Positions 45,033 through 54,180 of a DNA stretch of 64,000 nucleotides are shown here, one piece after another (the stretch's first letter is position 1; each line of letters starts with the position of its first letter). The position numbers and the translations under genes are program-made. The notes beneath the pieces were generated by a model. The model saw only the letters and a program-made list of their open reading frames with translations. It had not been told where the DNA came from and ran no database searches. The stretch comes from Aliivibrio finisterrensis (GTDB lineage: Bacteria; Pseudomonadota; Gammaproteobacteria; Enterobacterales; Vibrionaceae), in contig NZ_WBVP01000008.1 of the NCBI RefSeq assembly GCF_008933155.1, positions 104,184 to 168,183 on the forward strand, read 5' to 3'.

Positions 45033-46022
45033 TTATTTTTGTTTTTCTTTTAGTTGAGTAATTACATAGTCAGGGGCAACCTTTGCTAGCTCAACTAAAC
45101 AGGCATCTGCCTTTTCATTTCCATAGCGCACGTAAATATCACATACCGCATAAAGTTGTTCCGGTGAGCCTGAAATCAAATACGCCTTCTCAAACGATTC
45201 TGTCGCGGTTTTCAAGTCAATATCTTCGTGCAACACGCCATTTAGGTACCAATAATAACTGTTGTTATCTGCCAGTTCTGCTGCTGTTTTAATCGACTGC
45301 GCTGCTTGCGTTTTTTGATCTAAACGTACCTGAGTTAACGCTTTTGAGTAATATAGACTCGCCTCTTTTGGTAATTGAACAATCGCTTTATCTAATACCA
45401 ATAAAGCTTGCTCATCTTGGTTCTGTGCTCGGTAATTGTCCGATAAATTCAACCATATTTTCGAATTGTTAGGCTCTATCTTCACAAGCTTCTGATAAAT
45501 ATCATCGGCTTCAGACCACTCACCATGCCAACGATAGGCATCTGCTAACAGTAATTGGTCAGCACTGTTTTTTTGTTTTGCCAAATATGCGGTTACTTCT
45601 TGATATGGCGCTTCAATTTGAGCTTGCTGAGATGCCGACATCTGGTTGTATTCACGAAGCAAATTTGCCGTTGCTGCCATACGAACGCTCAACTCAGAAT
45701 CCGTTAATAACGGCGATACTATCTGCCAGCGATGTTTAAATTGGTATAAATCAGATCCTATCACTGCCGCTTCGCGGATCATGGGGTCAGGATCTTTTAA
45801 TCCTCTTGCTACGGCAACTAAACTGTTTTGATTAGGATAACGCGCTAATTGACGCAACGCCTCTGCGCGCTTCTCTGTACTCTCATTTTTATTTTGTGCC
45901 GTATAAGCCAATTGTTGCTCTGGTGTCATATTTTGCAGTGAATCTGTCGCATAGGTTGGCGTTGCAATTGCAAATAAACTAGCCAGCCCTAGTGCGGCGC
46001 ATTTTTTCAGTAATGGTTTCAT
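45033..46022 (-). CDS. secreted HEAT/TPR-repeat protein linked to the sulfatase maturase
   Basis: About 329 residues. A Sec signal (CAALGLASLFAIATPTYA) is followed by HEAT-like repeats near 60-120 (LVAVARGLKDPDPMIREAAVI) and TPR units near 155-290 (AYRWHGEWSEADDIYQKLVKIEPN; LNLSDNYRAQNQDEQALLVLDKAI). Likely a periplasmic scaffold. It directly follows the radical-SAM maturase gene; the ATG at 46022 has GGGGAAGAG before it, while an upstream ATG overlaps the maturase stop. Role with sulfatases is inferred from context only. Confidence 0.78.
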   Translation of the reverse strand: MKPLLKKCAALGLASLFAIATPTYATDSLQNMTPEQQLAYTAQNKNESTEKRAEALRQLARYPNQNSLVAVARGLKDPDPMIREAAVIGSDLYQFKHRWQIVSPLLTDSELSVRMAATANLLREYNQMSASQQAQIEAPYQEVTAYLAKQKNSADQLLLADAYRWHGEWSEADDIYQKLVKIEPNNSKIWLNLSDNYRAQNQDEQALLVLDKAIVQLPKEASLYYSKALTQVRLDQKTQAAQSIKTAAELADNNSYYWYLNGVLHEDIDLKTATESFEKAYLISGSPEQLYAVCDIYVRYGNEKADACLVELAKVAPDYVITQLKEKQK

Positions 46023-46036
46023 TCTCTTCCCCTCCA

Positions 46037-47353
46037 TTAAAACTTAGTTGGAAACGCAGAAGATTGCGCTTGCTGTCGAGCCGCATCACTAAACTTTCCA
46101 TGTTGAACTGGATTGCCTAGCATTCTTAAGATATACGCAATTGATTTATCCGCATGAGCAAAAAACTTCTTCCAACCAGCGCATAGATAGTTTAACCCCG
46201 GCTCACCGTCACGTGTTTTAATAAATCTATTTTTAGGACACTCGCCATGACAGGCAAATTTATAATCACATTGCTGGCATTGAGTAGTTAATGTTTTCGC
46301 TTTAGCAAAGCCAAACTCTTGCTGTTTACGACTGTACGCTAGTTCATCTAATTCTTGAGTATGGATATTGCCAATTTTATATTCTGGATAAACATAATGG
46401 TCACACGCAAATACATCGCCGTTATGCTCCATTGCTAAGCCTTTTCCGCAAATCTCACCCAAAGTACATAATGGGTTTTTACGCCCCATCCAGGTTTCGA
46501 CACTGGCTTCAAAATATTGAACGAACACTTTGCCTAAATCATGCTGGGCCCATTCATCAAATACTGCAATTAGGAAATTACCCCATGCTTCATCTGAAAC
46601 ACACCAAGGTTCCATTATTGATTCTTTGTTTCCCGGAATAAGGCGTTTATCACCTTGACGCAATTGCGCTGCCAGTTGCTCTGTTTGTGGCGCTACCGTT
46701 CTAAAGGTTTTTTGTTCAACAATCGGAATAAACTGCATTTGTGGCGATTTCACCACATCACGCAAGAATCGATACACTTCTAATGGATTTCGGCTCGTTA
46801 AGTTATTTACACAGGTTAAGGTCGCAAATCTCACATTGTGTTTATGCAATAAATCCACCGCTTTCATCACTTGGTTAAAGGTTCCTCTACCGGCTTTATT
46901 AGTACGGTACGCATTATGTAATAGCTCAGGGCCATCAATACTTAAACCAACTAGAAAATTATTTTCGGCAAGAAACTCACACCATTTATCTGTTAGCAAG
47001 GTGCCGTTAGTTTGTAAATCGTTAGAAATCAAAATTCCTTCAGGCTTATATTTCTTTTGAAACTCTACAATTTTCTTAAAGTAATCTAAACCTAGTAATG
47101 TTGGCTCTCCACCTTGCCAAGAGAAAATGATTTCAGGAGTATTTTGACCTTCAATGTATTGACGAATATACGTTTCTAATGTCTCGTCATCCATTTGTGG
47201 TGAGCAGCCTTTTTTGTATTCAAGTAAGTCCTCTTTACTTAAATAATAGCAATACGTGCAATCAATATTACACACAGCACCAATGGGTTTTGCCATGACA
47301 TGTAATCGTTTTGAAGCCTTACCCTGAAACTGAGGACCTTGAGTAATGATCAT
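46037..47353 (-). CDS. anaerobic sulfatase-maturating enzyme (radical SAM, SPASM)
   Basis: 438 residues. The radical-SAM motif C28-x3-C32-x2-C35 (CNIDCTYC) is followed by FSWQGGEPTLLGLDYF and a C-terminal SPASM region with CxxCDYKFACHGECPKNRF. anSMEs oxidise the active-site Cys or Ser of sulfatases to formylglycine without O2, in the cytoplasm before export. The likely client is the arylsulfatase at 58113, whose motif is CTAGR. Divergent from the FGE-like gene. Confidence 0.92.
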   Translation of the reverse strand: MIITQGPQFQGKASKRLHVMAKPIGAVCNIDCTYCYYLSKEDLLEYKKGCSPQMDDETLETYIRQYIEGQNTPEIIFSWQGGEPTLLGLDYFKKIVEFQKKYKPEGILISNDLQTNGTLLTDKWCEFLAENNFLVGLSIDGPELLHNAYRTNKAGRGTFNQVMKAVDLLHKHNVRFATLTCVNNLTSRNPLEVYRFLRDVVKSPQMQFIPIVEQKTFRTVAPQTEQLAAQLRQGDKRLIPGNKESIMEPWCVSDEAWGNFLIAVFDEWAQHDLGKVFVQYFEASVETWMGRKNPLCTLGEICGKGLAMEHNGDVFACDHYVYPEYKIGNIHTQELDELAYSRKQQEFGFAKAKTLTTQCQQCDYKFACHGECPKNRFIKTRDGEPGLNYLCAGWKKFFAHADKSIAYILRMLGNPVQHGKFSDAARQQAQSSAFPTKF

Positions 47354-47392
47354 ATTGATTCCTATTGATAATGAGTATTTGATTTGAGAAAA

Positions 47393-47450
47393 AGAACTTA
47401 CCTAACAAACCTATTAGCCACCCTTTATAGCCGGTTGTTAAGTAAGTTCT
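47393..47450. repeat. 16-bp inverted repeat between divergent anSME and FGE-like genes
   Basis: AGAACTTACCTAACAA (47393-47408) and TTGTTAAGTAAGTTCT (47435-47450) pair with one mismatch around 26 bases. The location in a divergent promoter region suggests an operator, or a hairpin in the 5' leader. Confidence 0.65.
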
Positions 47451-47559
47451 AACTCCATAATAAACAAAAAGAACATTGGTATTAGTTATACACGTTATTC
47501 CATTTTGGAAAGTCTTTTCACTGTATGATAAATACTCAATCATTACTGTTGAGAATGTC

Positions 47560-48354
47560 ATGTTTAGAATCTCTTTTTTAACCAATTTTAAAACATTATT
47601 TACCACCTTATTTCTTAGTTCAGTGCTAGCAGGATGTGCAACCGCGCCACCACACCCTGTCACTCAAAAAATAGAAGAGACGATGGTCTATGTTGAAGGT
47701 GGCATATACGTTATGGGTTCAGACTCTCCATCGGCTACAAAAGCAGAAAAGCCTGCTCACCTTGTCTCGGTTAATGATTTCTATATTTCAAAATTTGAAG
47801 TCACTCAGGAATTATTTGAATCGGTAATGGGCTCATCACTCAGTTATTTCCAGTCCCCAGACATTCCCGTAAATAACTTAAGCTGGCAGCAAGCCAATTA
47901 CTTTATTGAAAAGCTCAATCAACTGACAGGTGAAACGTACCGTCTTCCAACAGAAGCAGAGTGGGAATATGCCGCTCGAGGAGGAAATCTAAGCCAAAAC
48001 TACACTTACAGTGGCTCAAACAACATTGATGATGTCGCATGGTTTACCGACAACGCCAATAATCAAGCTCATCCCGTTGGAATGAAGCAACCCAATGAAC
48101 TTGGCTTATATGATATGACAGGCAATGTGGGCGAGTTTGTTAGTGATGCTTATGACGATACTTTTTATCGTTTTTCTCCAACCGATAATCCAAATAATGC
48201 ACGAGATGAAGCAAGTGGCTTAGCGCACAAATCAGTGCGAGGTAGCAGCTTTTCTTATAAGGCAAATGAATCAGAAAATTACCGCCGAGATTTCGCAAGC
48301 CAGTCCATTATCATGGCAGATATGGGGCTACGCTTAGTAAGAGATGCAAAGTAA
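47560..48354 (+). CDS. FGE/SUMF1-fold lipoprotein lacking the catalytic cysteines
   Basis: 264 residues. Lipoprotein signal (SSVLAGC), then a formylglycine-generating-enzyme-type domain: GGIYVMGSDS, FEVTQELFESVMG, VNNLSWQQANYFIEKLN, YRLPTEAEWEYAARGG, GLYDMTGNVGEFVSDAY, SVRGSSF, MGLRLVRD. The lipobox Cys is the only cysteine I see, so the two active-site Cys of real FGE are missing. It is therefore probably a binding or scaffold protein on the outer membrane, not a sulfatase maturase. The ATG at 47560 fits the signal peptide; the ORF extends further upstream. Confidence 0.85.
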   Translation: MFRISFLTNFKTLFTTLFLSSVLAGCATAPPHPVTQKIEETMVYVEGGIYVMGSDSPSATKAEKPAHLVSVNDFYISKFEVTQELFESVMGSSLSYFQSPDIPVNNLSWQQANYFIEKLNQLTGETYRLPTEAEWEYAARGGNLSQNYTYSGSNNIDDVAWFTDNANNQAHPVGMKQPNELGLYDMTGNVGEFVSDAYDDTFYRFSPTDNPNNARDEASGLAHKSVRGSSFSYKANESENYRRDFASQSIIMADMGLRLVRDAK

Positions 48355-48407
48355 TCAACACTTAAAATTACCAATAAAAATTTACTCTTTTGGCAAGGAA
48401 TAAAAAC

Positions 48408-50102
48408 ATGAAGAATAACGTATTACATTGTCTCGCACTTGCTGGGGTAATGATGACCCCAGGAACCGCACTGGCGAATGATAACAACCCTAAACTAATC
48501 TTACAAATTACCGTAGATGGCCTTCGCGGTGATTTGTTAGAACGCTACAAAGCGAACTTTGGCGAAGATGGTTTTCGCTACTTAATGGAAGATGGTACTT
48601 ATTATACCAATGCCCATTACCAACACGGAAATACCGAAACGATTGTTGGACATGTCTCACTTGCTACAGGAGCGCCACCAAGTGTTCATGGCATGGTTGG
48701 AAATGTGTGGTATGACAGAAACGAAGAGCGCTTGGTCTATAACGTTGAAGATGGCAACTACAGCATGCTTACTTCCGGTGCTGGTGTAAATAAATCAACC
48801 GAGATCGACCCAACTCAAAAGGTCGCAACCCAAGATGGTCGTTCTCCTGAGCCAATTTTATCTACCACATTTAGTGACGAACTCGCGATAGCAAGCAATG
48901 GTGAATCAAAAATATTCTCGGTATCAGTAAAAGACCGTGGCGCTATTTCGTTAGGTGGTCATTCAGGGAAAGCGTTTTGGTTCTCTAAAGCACAATCAGA
49001 GTTTGCGACCAGTAATTACTATTATGATGAGTACCCTGCATGGGTAACTGCATGGAACCAACAAAAAGTACCTAACCAATATTCAGGAAAAAAATGGGCA
49101 TTATCACTGCCTGAAGATAAATATACTCTAAAAGAAGGCAATCCCGATTACAAAGTTGACCTTGCCGGATTTAAACGCACCTTCCCTCACCCTTATGGCC
49201 CTGCAAGCTATAGATACTACAGCACCATGCTAACACTTAGCCCTGCTGGAGATGAAATCACAGGGAACTTTGCTGAAACTCTGCTTAAAGAAGAAGACTT
49301 AGGCAAAGGAAAGTTTACGGATTATCTTGCTGTGAGTTTCTCATCAAATGACTATGTGATTCATATGTATGGCCCATCAAGTTTAGAAACAGAAGACAAC
49401 TTAATTCGATTAGATAAAACCATTGCAAACTTACTTAAAAAAGTCGATAAGCAAGTTGGGTTGAAGAATACATTGATTGTGCTGTCAGCCGATCACGGTG
49501 TGCCTGAAGCCCCTGCTACGATTAATGCGTTAGGGGCAAATCAAGCTGCTTATTTCAATCAACACACCCTAATTTCCCCAGAGTTACTTGCGCGTTTAAA
49601 AAGCGAATTTGGCTTAGAGAAAGACGCTATTCGTTTATATGCTCAACCTTATGTGTATTTAAATCATGAAGTAATCAAGAAGAAAGGCATAGCGTTAGAT
49701 AAGGTACAAAAAGTAATAGCAGAAGAACTGTTAAAAGTGAAAGGCATTGCGTATGCGGTAACAAGCTCAGATATTGAGAAAAACCAAGTACCAAACACTC
49801 ACACCATGCAACTGGTGAAAAACAACTATCATCCGATGCGATCAGGTGATGTTTATGTGGTTTATAACCCTAGAAACTACATTAATGACATGGACGGGTT
49901 AACCATTGCATCTACTCATGGCTCACCTTGGCGTTATGATACTCATGTTCCGGTTATCTTTGCTGGATATAATATTAATGATGAAAAAGTAAGTCGCGAA
50001 ATTACCCCTTACGATATTGCACCAACCTTATCGAATGTTTTAGGTATCACGCAACCAAGTGGCGCAACTGGTGAGGTTTTGAAAGAAGTGACTCAACATT
50101 AA
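48408..50102 (+). CDS. periplasmic PafA-like alkaline phosphatase superfamily hydrolase
   Basis: 564 residues with a Sec signal (MTPGTALA). Metal and nucleophile sites fit PafA-type phosphatases: QITVDGLRGD (Asp36), HGNTETIVGHVSLATG (Thr78 nucleophile), SADHGVPEAP and THGSPWRYDTHVP. It would hydrolyse phosphate monoesters in the periplasm. It shares its fold with sulfatases but the nucleophile is Thr, not formylglycine. The ATG at 48408 follows AAGGA. It is 53 bp after the FGE-like gene and probably in one operon. Confidence 0.87.
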   Translation: MKNNVLHCLALAGVMMTPGTALANDNNPKLILQITVDGLRGDLLERYKANFGEDGFRYLMEDGTYYTNAHYQHGNTETIVGHVSLATGAPPSVHGMVGNVWYDRNEERLVYNVEDGNYSMLTSGAGVNKSTEIDPTQKVATQDGRSPEPILSTTFSDELAIASNGESKIFSVSVKDRGAISLGGHSGKAFWFSKAQSEFATSNYYYDEYPAWVTAWNQQKVPNQYSGKKWALSLPEDKYTLKEGNPDYKVDLAGFKRTFPHPYGPASYRYYSTMLTLSPAGDEITGNFAETLLKEEDLGKGKFTDYLAVSFSSNDYVIHMYGPSSLETEDNLIRLDKTIANLLKKVDKQVGLKNTLIVLSADHGVPEAPATINALGANQAAYFNQHTLISPELLARLKSEFGLEKDAIRLYAQPYVYLNHEVIKKKGIALDKVQKVIAEELLKVKGIAYAVTSSDIEKNQVPNTHTMQLVKNNYHPMRSGDVYVVYNPRNYINDMDGLTIASTHGSPWRYDTHVPVIFAGYNINDEKVSREITPYDIAPTLSNVLGITQPSGATGEVLKEVTQH

Positions 50103-50115
50103 ATACCGCCATCAA

Positions 50116-50144
50116 AAAAGCAGCCTTATTATTGGGCTGCTTTT
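50116..50144. terminator. bidirectional terminator
   Basis: AAAAGCAGCC...GGCTGCTTTT with an eight- to nine-base loop, between the convergent phosphatase and LysR genes. Confidence 0.85.
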
Positions 50145-50152
50145 GTATCAAT

Positions 50153-51067
50153 TTACTTAATTTCGTTAAATTCGGCTTTGGCTACTTTTTGTATTTGTTG
50201 TCTCAACCAACGATGTCCACTTTCTGTTGTTCTACTTGGGTGCCAAATAGTACATAAATCGTGCTCTTGTTTCTCAAACGGTAAATCCAACGCTTTTAAA
50301 TTATAGTAGTTACCCAAGCCATCCACCGCAGATTTTGGCATCAATCCTATCATCTCTGTAGAGCCAATAATGGGCATCATTTCTAATGCACCTGAGGCTC
50401 TAATTACGATATTCCGCGCTTCCAGCTCTTTAATGTCTTCTCCATTAAGTAAGCTGCTTCGGCTATGCCAACGAGAAGCTGCCACATGCTCTTCTTTTAA
50501 AAACTCTTCAAGTGAAATAGACGTTCCTATCCTTGGGTGATCTTTGCTGCACACGACCATCAGTTTTTCAGAATATACGACTTCTGATTTCAACATAGTT
50601 CTACCACGGATAGCCATGTCTATGACTAAATCATATCGCTGTAAGCGCAAATCAGCCTCAAGATCCTCGGTAAATTGAGGATGTATTTCTAACGCAATAT
50701 GAGGCGCAGCCTGTCGAATTTGACGCACTAATCTTGGAATAAAAGAATGAGTTACCGTAGAGACAACGGCAATAGAAAAGATACGATTAGATGTTTTAGG
50801 ATCAAACTCTCTTGACGCTGACAGTGTTGAAGTGAAATTTTTGAGTGCCGCCGACATCGCAGGATAAATATCAGAGGCAAAGACCGTAGGCTCTACCCCT
50901 GTTGTGCTGCGGTGAAAAAGCGGGTCATCGTAAATTTCACGTAACCGCTTTAGCGCTTTACTTACTGCTGGCTGGCTAATATCCATTCTGGCCGCAGCTT
51001 TTGATAGGTTACTTTCTTCATAAATAGCGACAAAGATAGGGATCAAATTTAATTCAGTACTTTTCAT
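50153..51067 (-). CDS. LysR-family transcriptional regulator
   Basis: About 304 residues. N-terminal winged helix (NLSKAAARMDISQPAVSKALKRLRE, then DPLFHRSTTGVEPT) and a C-terminal effector-binding domain. Adjacent to the Bat/MoxR operon, which it follows on the same strand after a large inverted repeat. The T-N11-A palindromes at 57771 and 58022 are possible targets. I chose the ATG at 51067 (MKSTELNLI); the ATG at 51079 is an alternative. Confidence 0.9.
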   Translation of the reverse strand: MKSTELNLIPIFVAIYEESNLSKAAARMDISQPAVSKALKRLREIYDDPLFHRSTTGVEPTVFASDIYPAMSAALKNFTSTLSASREFDPKTSNRIFSIAVVSTVTHSFIPRLVRQIRQAAPHIALEIHPQFTEDLEADLRLQRYDLVIDMAIRGRTMLKSEVVYSEKLMVVCSKDHPRIGTSISLEEFLKEEHVAASRWHSRSSLLNGEDIKELEARNIVIRASGALEMMPIIGSTEMIGLMPKSAVDGLGNYYNLKALDLPFEKQEHDLCTIWHPSRTTESGHRWLRQQIQKVAKAEFNEIK

Positions 51068-51080
51068 AATAACCGTCATG

Positions 51081-51123
51081 GTCTATTTATCCTGATTTCA
51101 CTGTATATCATTGATAAATAGAC
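51081..51123. promoter_or_regulatory. perfect 11-bp inverted repeat upstream of the LysR gene
   Basis: GTCTATTTATC and GATAAATAGAC with a 21-base spacer, immediately upstream of the LysR gene and downstream of batD. No T-run follows on the minus strand, so an operator for autoregulation is more likely than a terminator. Confidence 0.6.
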
Positions 51124-51130
51124 ACAAGCG

Positions 51131-52480
51131 CTATTCTTTAGTTTTGTGTGATTTCTCTTGAACATCGGTGTTTTTAGCAAGGTAATGCTCTCGATATTTA
51201 TCCAACTGAGGAAGTGCTCTTTTAGGTGTTAATCTAGTAAATAAAACGATTAACGGACTCGATAAAACATTGACCTTCTTCCAAACCGCTCGCGATAGTG
51301 ACACTGTCACTTTTTCACTTTGAAAATCTGTCGAGTCTTGCTGCCACTCATTAACCTGAGAATGCTTTTTAAGCTCAAGTTGCTGATGCTGTTGTCGTAA
51401 CACACGATAAAGCAATACTCTTACCTGGCTCCATTGACTATGCTTAACCGCCCTTGAATAGATCCACCACCCCGGTAAAGGGTGCGTTTTATAATAATGT
51501 CTTATTCGTATAGCAACAAACCCAAAGAGAATGACACCGGCTGCTACTCCCAAAACTAAGTTCCAGTAGGTTTTTAACCACGATTGAAGTGTGTGTGAAA
51601 CCTTAACCGTTTCTCCAGCTACCTCAATGGTTTTTAGTTGCTGAGCATCCAAATCCCACCATGTTAATTGATAGGAAGGAAAAGTGAGATCACCTCCAGC
51701 CTGCAGCACATACACACTCGACTCTTTACGTTCTGAAAAATAATCACCGCGCGTTTGAGAGTCTGAAAGTTGATTGGGTTGCGGGTAGCTTTGGTACTCA
51801 TTACTAGAAGAACTATTTATTATATTAGGCAGTAGCATCGCTAAGGTATCTTCACCTCTAATAGTGAGTATTCGAGTTATTGTATCTCCGACTTTTAACT
51901 CCTCACTTGAGCGATTCCATTGCTGATCAATGCTTAGATTACGTCCAGATACCCAAGTTTGATCGTCCGTTAATAACCCGGATGGTATTGCTGCTGTAAA
52001 TTGCTGTGGTGCACTGTATAAGGTGCCTGATACATTACCGCCTCCCTCACGTGAAACCTCGATATTCACTTCGGTAGAAGGCACCACAAAGCGCCCTTTC
52101 TCTTGCGGGTATAAGGTAATTTCCCAACGTTGGTGACTCCAAGTGATCCCATCTTTTCGTTCCGTAAAATTGGTCGCTAACGTATTTCGCTGCTTAGTCA
52201 CGACATTCGGGATCTCAATATTGGCAATACGAGTGCCACTGGTAAACCATCTTGGTGTTGCAACTTCAATATAAAGAATGATTTGCTCATTGACCGCGTA
52301 GCGAGGCGTTTTAAGTGATGTATCCTTATTAGCTGGCTCACTAAGCCACGTTTTTATTACCACTCGGTCTGATTTATTTAACTCATTTATTGATGTCGCG
52401 TGCGTTGGAAAGCTAAAACCCGCAACTATCATAATAACGAAGAGCATTAGATGAGTTGTGCTTTGTTTACTAATGGTCAT
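51131..52480 (-). CDS. BatD-like membrane protein
   Basis: About 449 residues. A signal peptide is followed by a long periplasmic beta-rich part (RVVIKTWLSEPANKDTSL..., WSHQRWEITLYPQEKGRFVVPSTEVNIEV), then one membrane helix (LVLGVAAGVILFGFVAIRI) and a cytoplasmic tail. This is the BatD ('oxygen tolerance') layout. The Bat complex acts in envelope stress or protein assembly with MoxR; the mechanism is unclear. The start ATG at 52480 follows GGAG by eight bases. Last gene of the six-gene operon. Confidence 0.85.
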   Translation of the reverse strand: MTISKQSTTHLMLFVIMIVAGFSFPTHATSINELNKSDRVVIKTWLSEPANKDTSLKTPRYAVNEQIILYIEVATPRWFTSGTRIANIEIPNVVTKQRNTLATNFTERKDGITWSHQRWEITLYPQEKGRFVVPSTEVNIEVSREGGGNVSGTLYSAPQQFTAAIPSGLLTDDQTWVSGRNLSIDQQWNRSSEELKVGDTITRILTIRGEDTLAMLLPNIINSSSSNEYQSYPQPNQLSDSQTRGDYFSERKESSVYVLQAGGDLTFPSYQLTWWDLDAQQLKTIEVAGETVKVSHTLQSWLKTYWNLVLGVAAGVILFGFVAIRIRHYYKTHPLPGWWIYSRAVKHSQWSQVRVLLYRVLRQQHQQLELKKHSQVNEWQQDSTDFQSEKVTVSLSRAVWKKVNVLSSPLIVLFTRLTPKRALPQLDKYREHYLAKNTDVQEKSHKTKE

Positions 52481-52482
52481 CT

Positions 52483-54180
52483 TCACTTCTCCTTCACTGT
52501 ATCTGTTGCGTGATTGCGCGTTTGTTCGTATCGTTGCAGTTGAAACTTAGCACGTAAGAAGTATTTCGGATCAGCCTCAACTCTACGTAACCATTTATCG
52601 GCTAATTCTTGACTGCCCAAAATCTCATTGGCATTGAGACTCTCTTTTGTCATTAAAGAGGCATCAACCTCTTCATCGGCACCATCACCGGTTTTAGGTT
52701 GATCTTCTGCTAACTCAAACGACTCTTCTGGACCATCGGTTGTGCTTTTTTGACTTTCACTGGTACGGTTTACTTCATCGACAATACCTTGCATTACAGA
52801 CAAATTATTTTCCGTTTTTTCTCTTAATTCGGAGTCAATATCCTCTGTTAATAACCCCTGGAAAATATCCCGCGCTGCTACATATTCTCTTTGTCTTGCT
52901 AGCGCGTTTGCCGCATTAAACAGGCCTAAATCAGACTTCACTTGTAAAAATGCGCTGTGGGCTAATTGATATTCTCCCGCATAGTAATACGCCGTCCCTT
53001 TTTTAAGTGGGTCTTGGTACTGTTTTGCCGCTTTTAAATAGTCTGATTGTTCGAAATACCATTGTCCTTGTTGATCTGCCGTCAACCATAAATCCATCCA
53101 GCCATCAGTGATTTTTTGCCATAATGTCACCGTACTCACCGGCTCTTCAGTTTTGACTTTTAAACTCACGTTTTCAGCGTAGGTTGGCGTTGAATATAAG
53201 GTTGGAAAAACCACACATACCACTAAACACCATTTCACTAACCAACCTTTTCTAAACCATGAAAGCATCAATAACGCGACCAAGAACAGTAAATAGTAAC
53301 CCATGTCTTTCCACGGCATCGCTGACTCATTATTCAACTGCATATGACGCTGAATTTTATTATTTAATGATTGAATATCACGATCATCAACCGTCACTTC
53401 CACCACGCTACCATTGCTTTTTCGTGCTAGCGTTTGTAATGAAGATAAATCCATTGGGTTATCACTCACTTTATCTTTATTACCTGCCGCTAGCACCAAT
53501 AGTTGATGTGAGCTATTTTGAAAATACTCTTCATACGCTTGAATCGTCTTAGGATTAACACCGTCACTGATCAGTAAAACGGTTCCTGCGCTGTTATCAC
53601 CAAGTTGTGGTTCTATTAATGCTAGTGCACTCTCTGCACTCTTCCCTTCAACTGGCATAATATCTGGGTTAATTGCAGCTAAAAACGGAGCAAAAACGGA
53701 GTTATCTTTGGTTAATGGCATGGCTAAATGTGCGGATCCGGAGAATACGACAAGCCCGGTTTTTCCACCTTTTCGCTCGTTAAGTAAATCTCGGATCTTC
53801 TGTTTCGACCGTTCTAATCGACTCGGGGCTAAGTCTTTTTGCAACATCGATGGGCTGTTGTCTAATACAATTAACAACGCCGCTTTATCTTCACCAAACG
53901 GGGACGGTTCACGCTCCCAAGTTGGCCCTGCACACACGATAATAGCAATAAACATAGAAACACTGAGCAACTTGAGCGGAAGCTGTTTTTTCCACCCCAT
54001 ATCATTGATGGTTAATGCCGAACGCAAATGATCGGGTAATACATCTTGCCATTCATTCTTACTGTCCTGCTTCCAACGTAAATAAACTAATAGTGCAAGA
54101 GGAAGTAAAACCAATAGCCACCAAGGTCGAATAAAATGAAACTGCTCAACGATTTGTTGCCACATAAGAGAATCAAACAT
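52483..54180 (-). CDS. BatB/BatC-type fusion: VWA domain plus TPR protein
   Basis: 565 residues: two N-terminal helices, a VWA domain with MIDAS motif VLDNSPSM (DxSxS) at about 85-270, a membrane helix (YYLLFLVALLMLSWF), then a periplasmic TPR region (DLWLTADQQGQWYFEQSDYLKAAKQY, FNAANALARQREYVAARDIFQGL). BatB (VWA) and BatC (TPR) are separate in Bacteroides; here they are one protein. Overlaps batA by eight bases. Confidence 0.86.
   Translation of the reverse strand: MFDSLMWQQIVEQFHFIRPWWLLVLLPLALLVYLRWKQDSKNEWQDVLPDHLRSALTINDMGWKKQLPLKLLSVSMFIAIIVCAGPTWEREPSPFGEDKAALLIVLDNSPSMLQKDLAPSRLERSKQKIRDLLNERKGGKTGLVVFSGSAHLAMPLTKDNSVFAPFLAAINPDIMPVEGKSAESALALIEPQLGDNSAGTVLLISDGVNPKTIQAYEEYFQNSSHQLLVLAAGNKDKVSDNPMDLSSLQTLARKSNGSVVEVTVDDRDIQSLNNKIQRHMQLNNESAMPWKDMGYYLLFLVALLMLSWFRKGWLVKWCLVVCVVFPTLYSTPTYAENVSLKVKTEEPVSTVTLWQKITDGWMDLWLTADQQGQWYFEQSDYLKAAKQYQDPLKKGTAYYYAGEYQLAHSAFLQVKSDLGLFNAANALARQREYVAARDIFQGLLTEDIDSELREKTENNLSVMQGIVDEVNRTSESQKSTTDGPEESFELAEDQPKTGDGADEEVDASLMTKESLNANEILGSQELADKWLRRVEADPKYFLRAKFQLQRYEQTRNHATDTVKEK

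Noticed and set aside
47399..47443. An integron attC-like site: ACCTAAC and GTTAAGT match RYYYAAC and GTTRRRY around a stem-loop.
   Set aside because: Only 45 bp, shorter than known attC sites; no integrase gene or cassette array nearby; genes on both sides are divergent and not cassette-like.
47560..48354. A working oxygen-dependent formylglycine-generating enzyme.
   Set aside because: The two catalytic cysteines are missing; only the lipobox Cys is seen.
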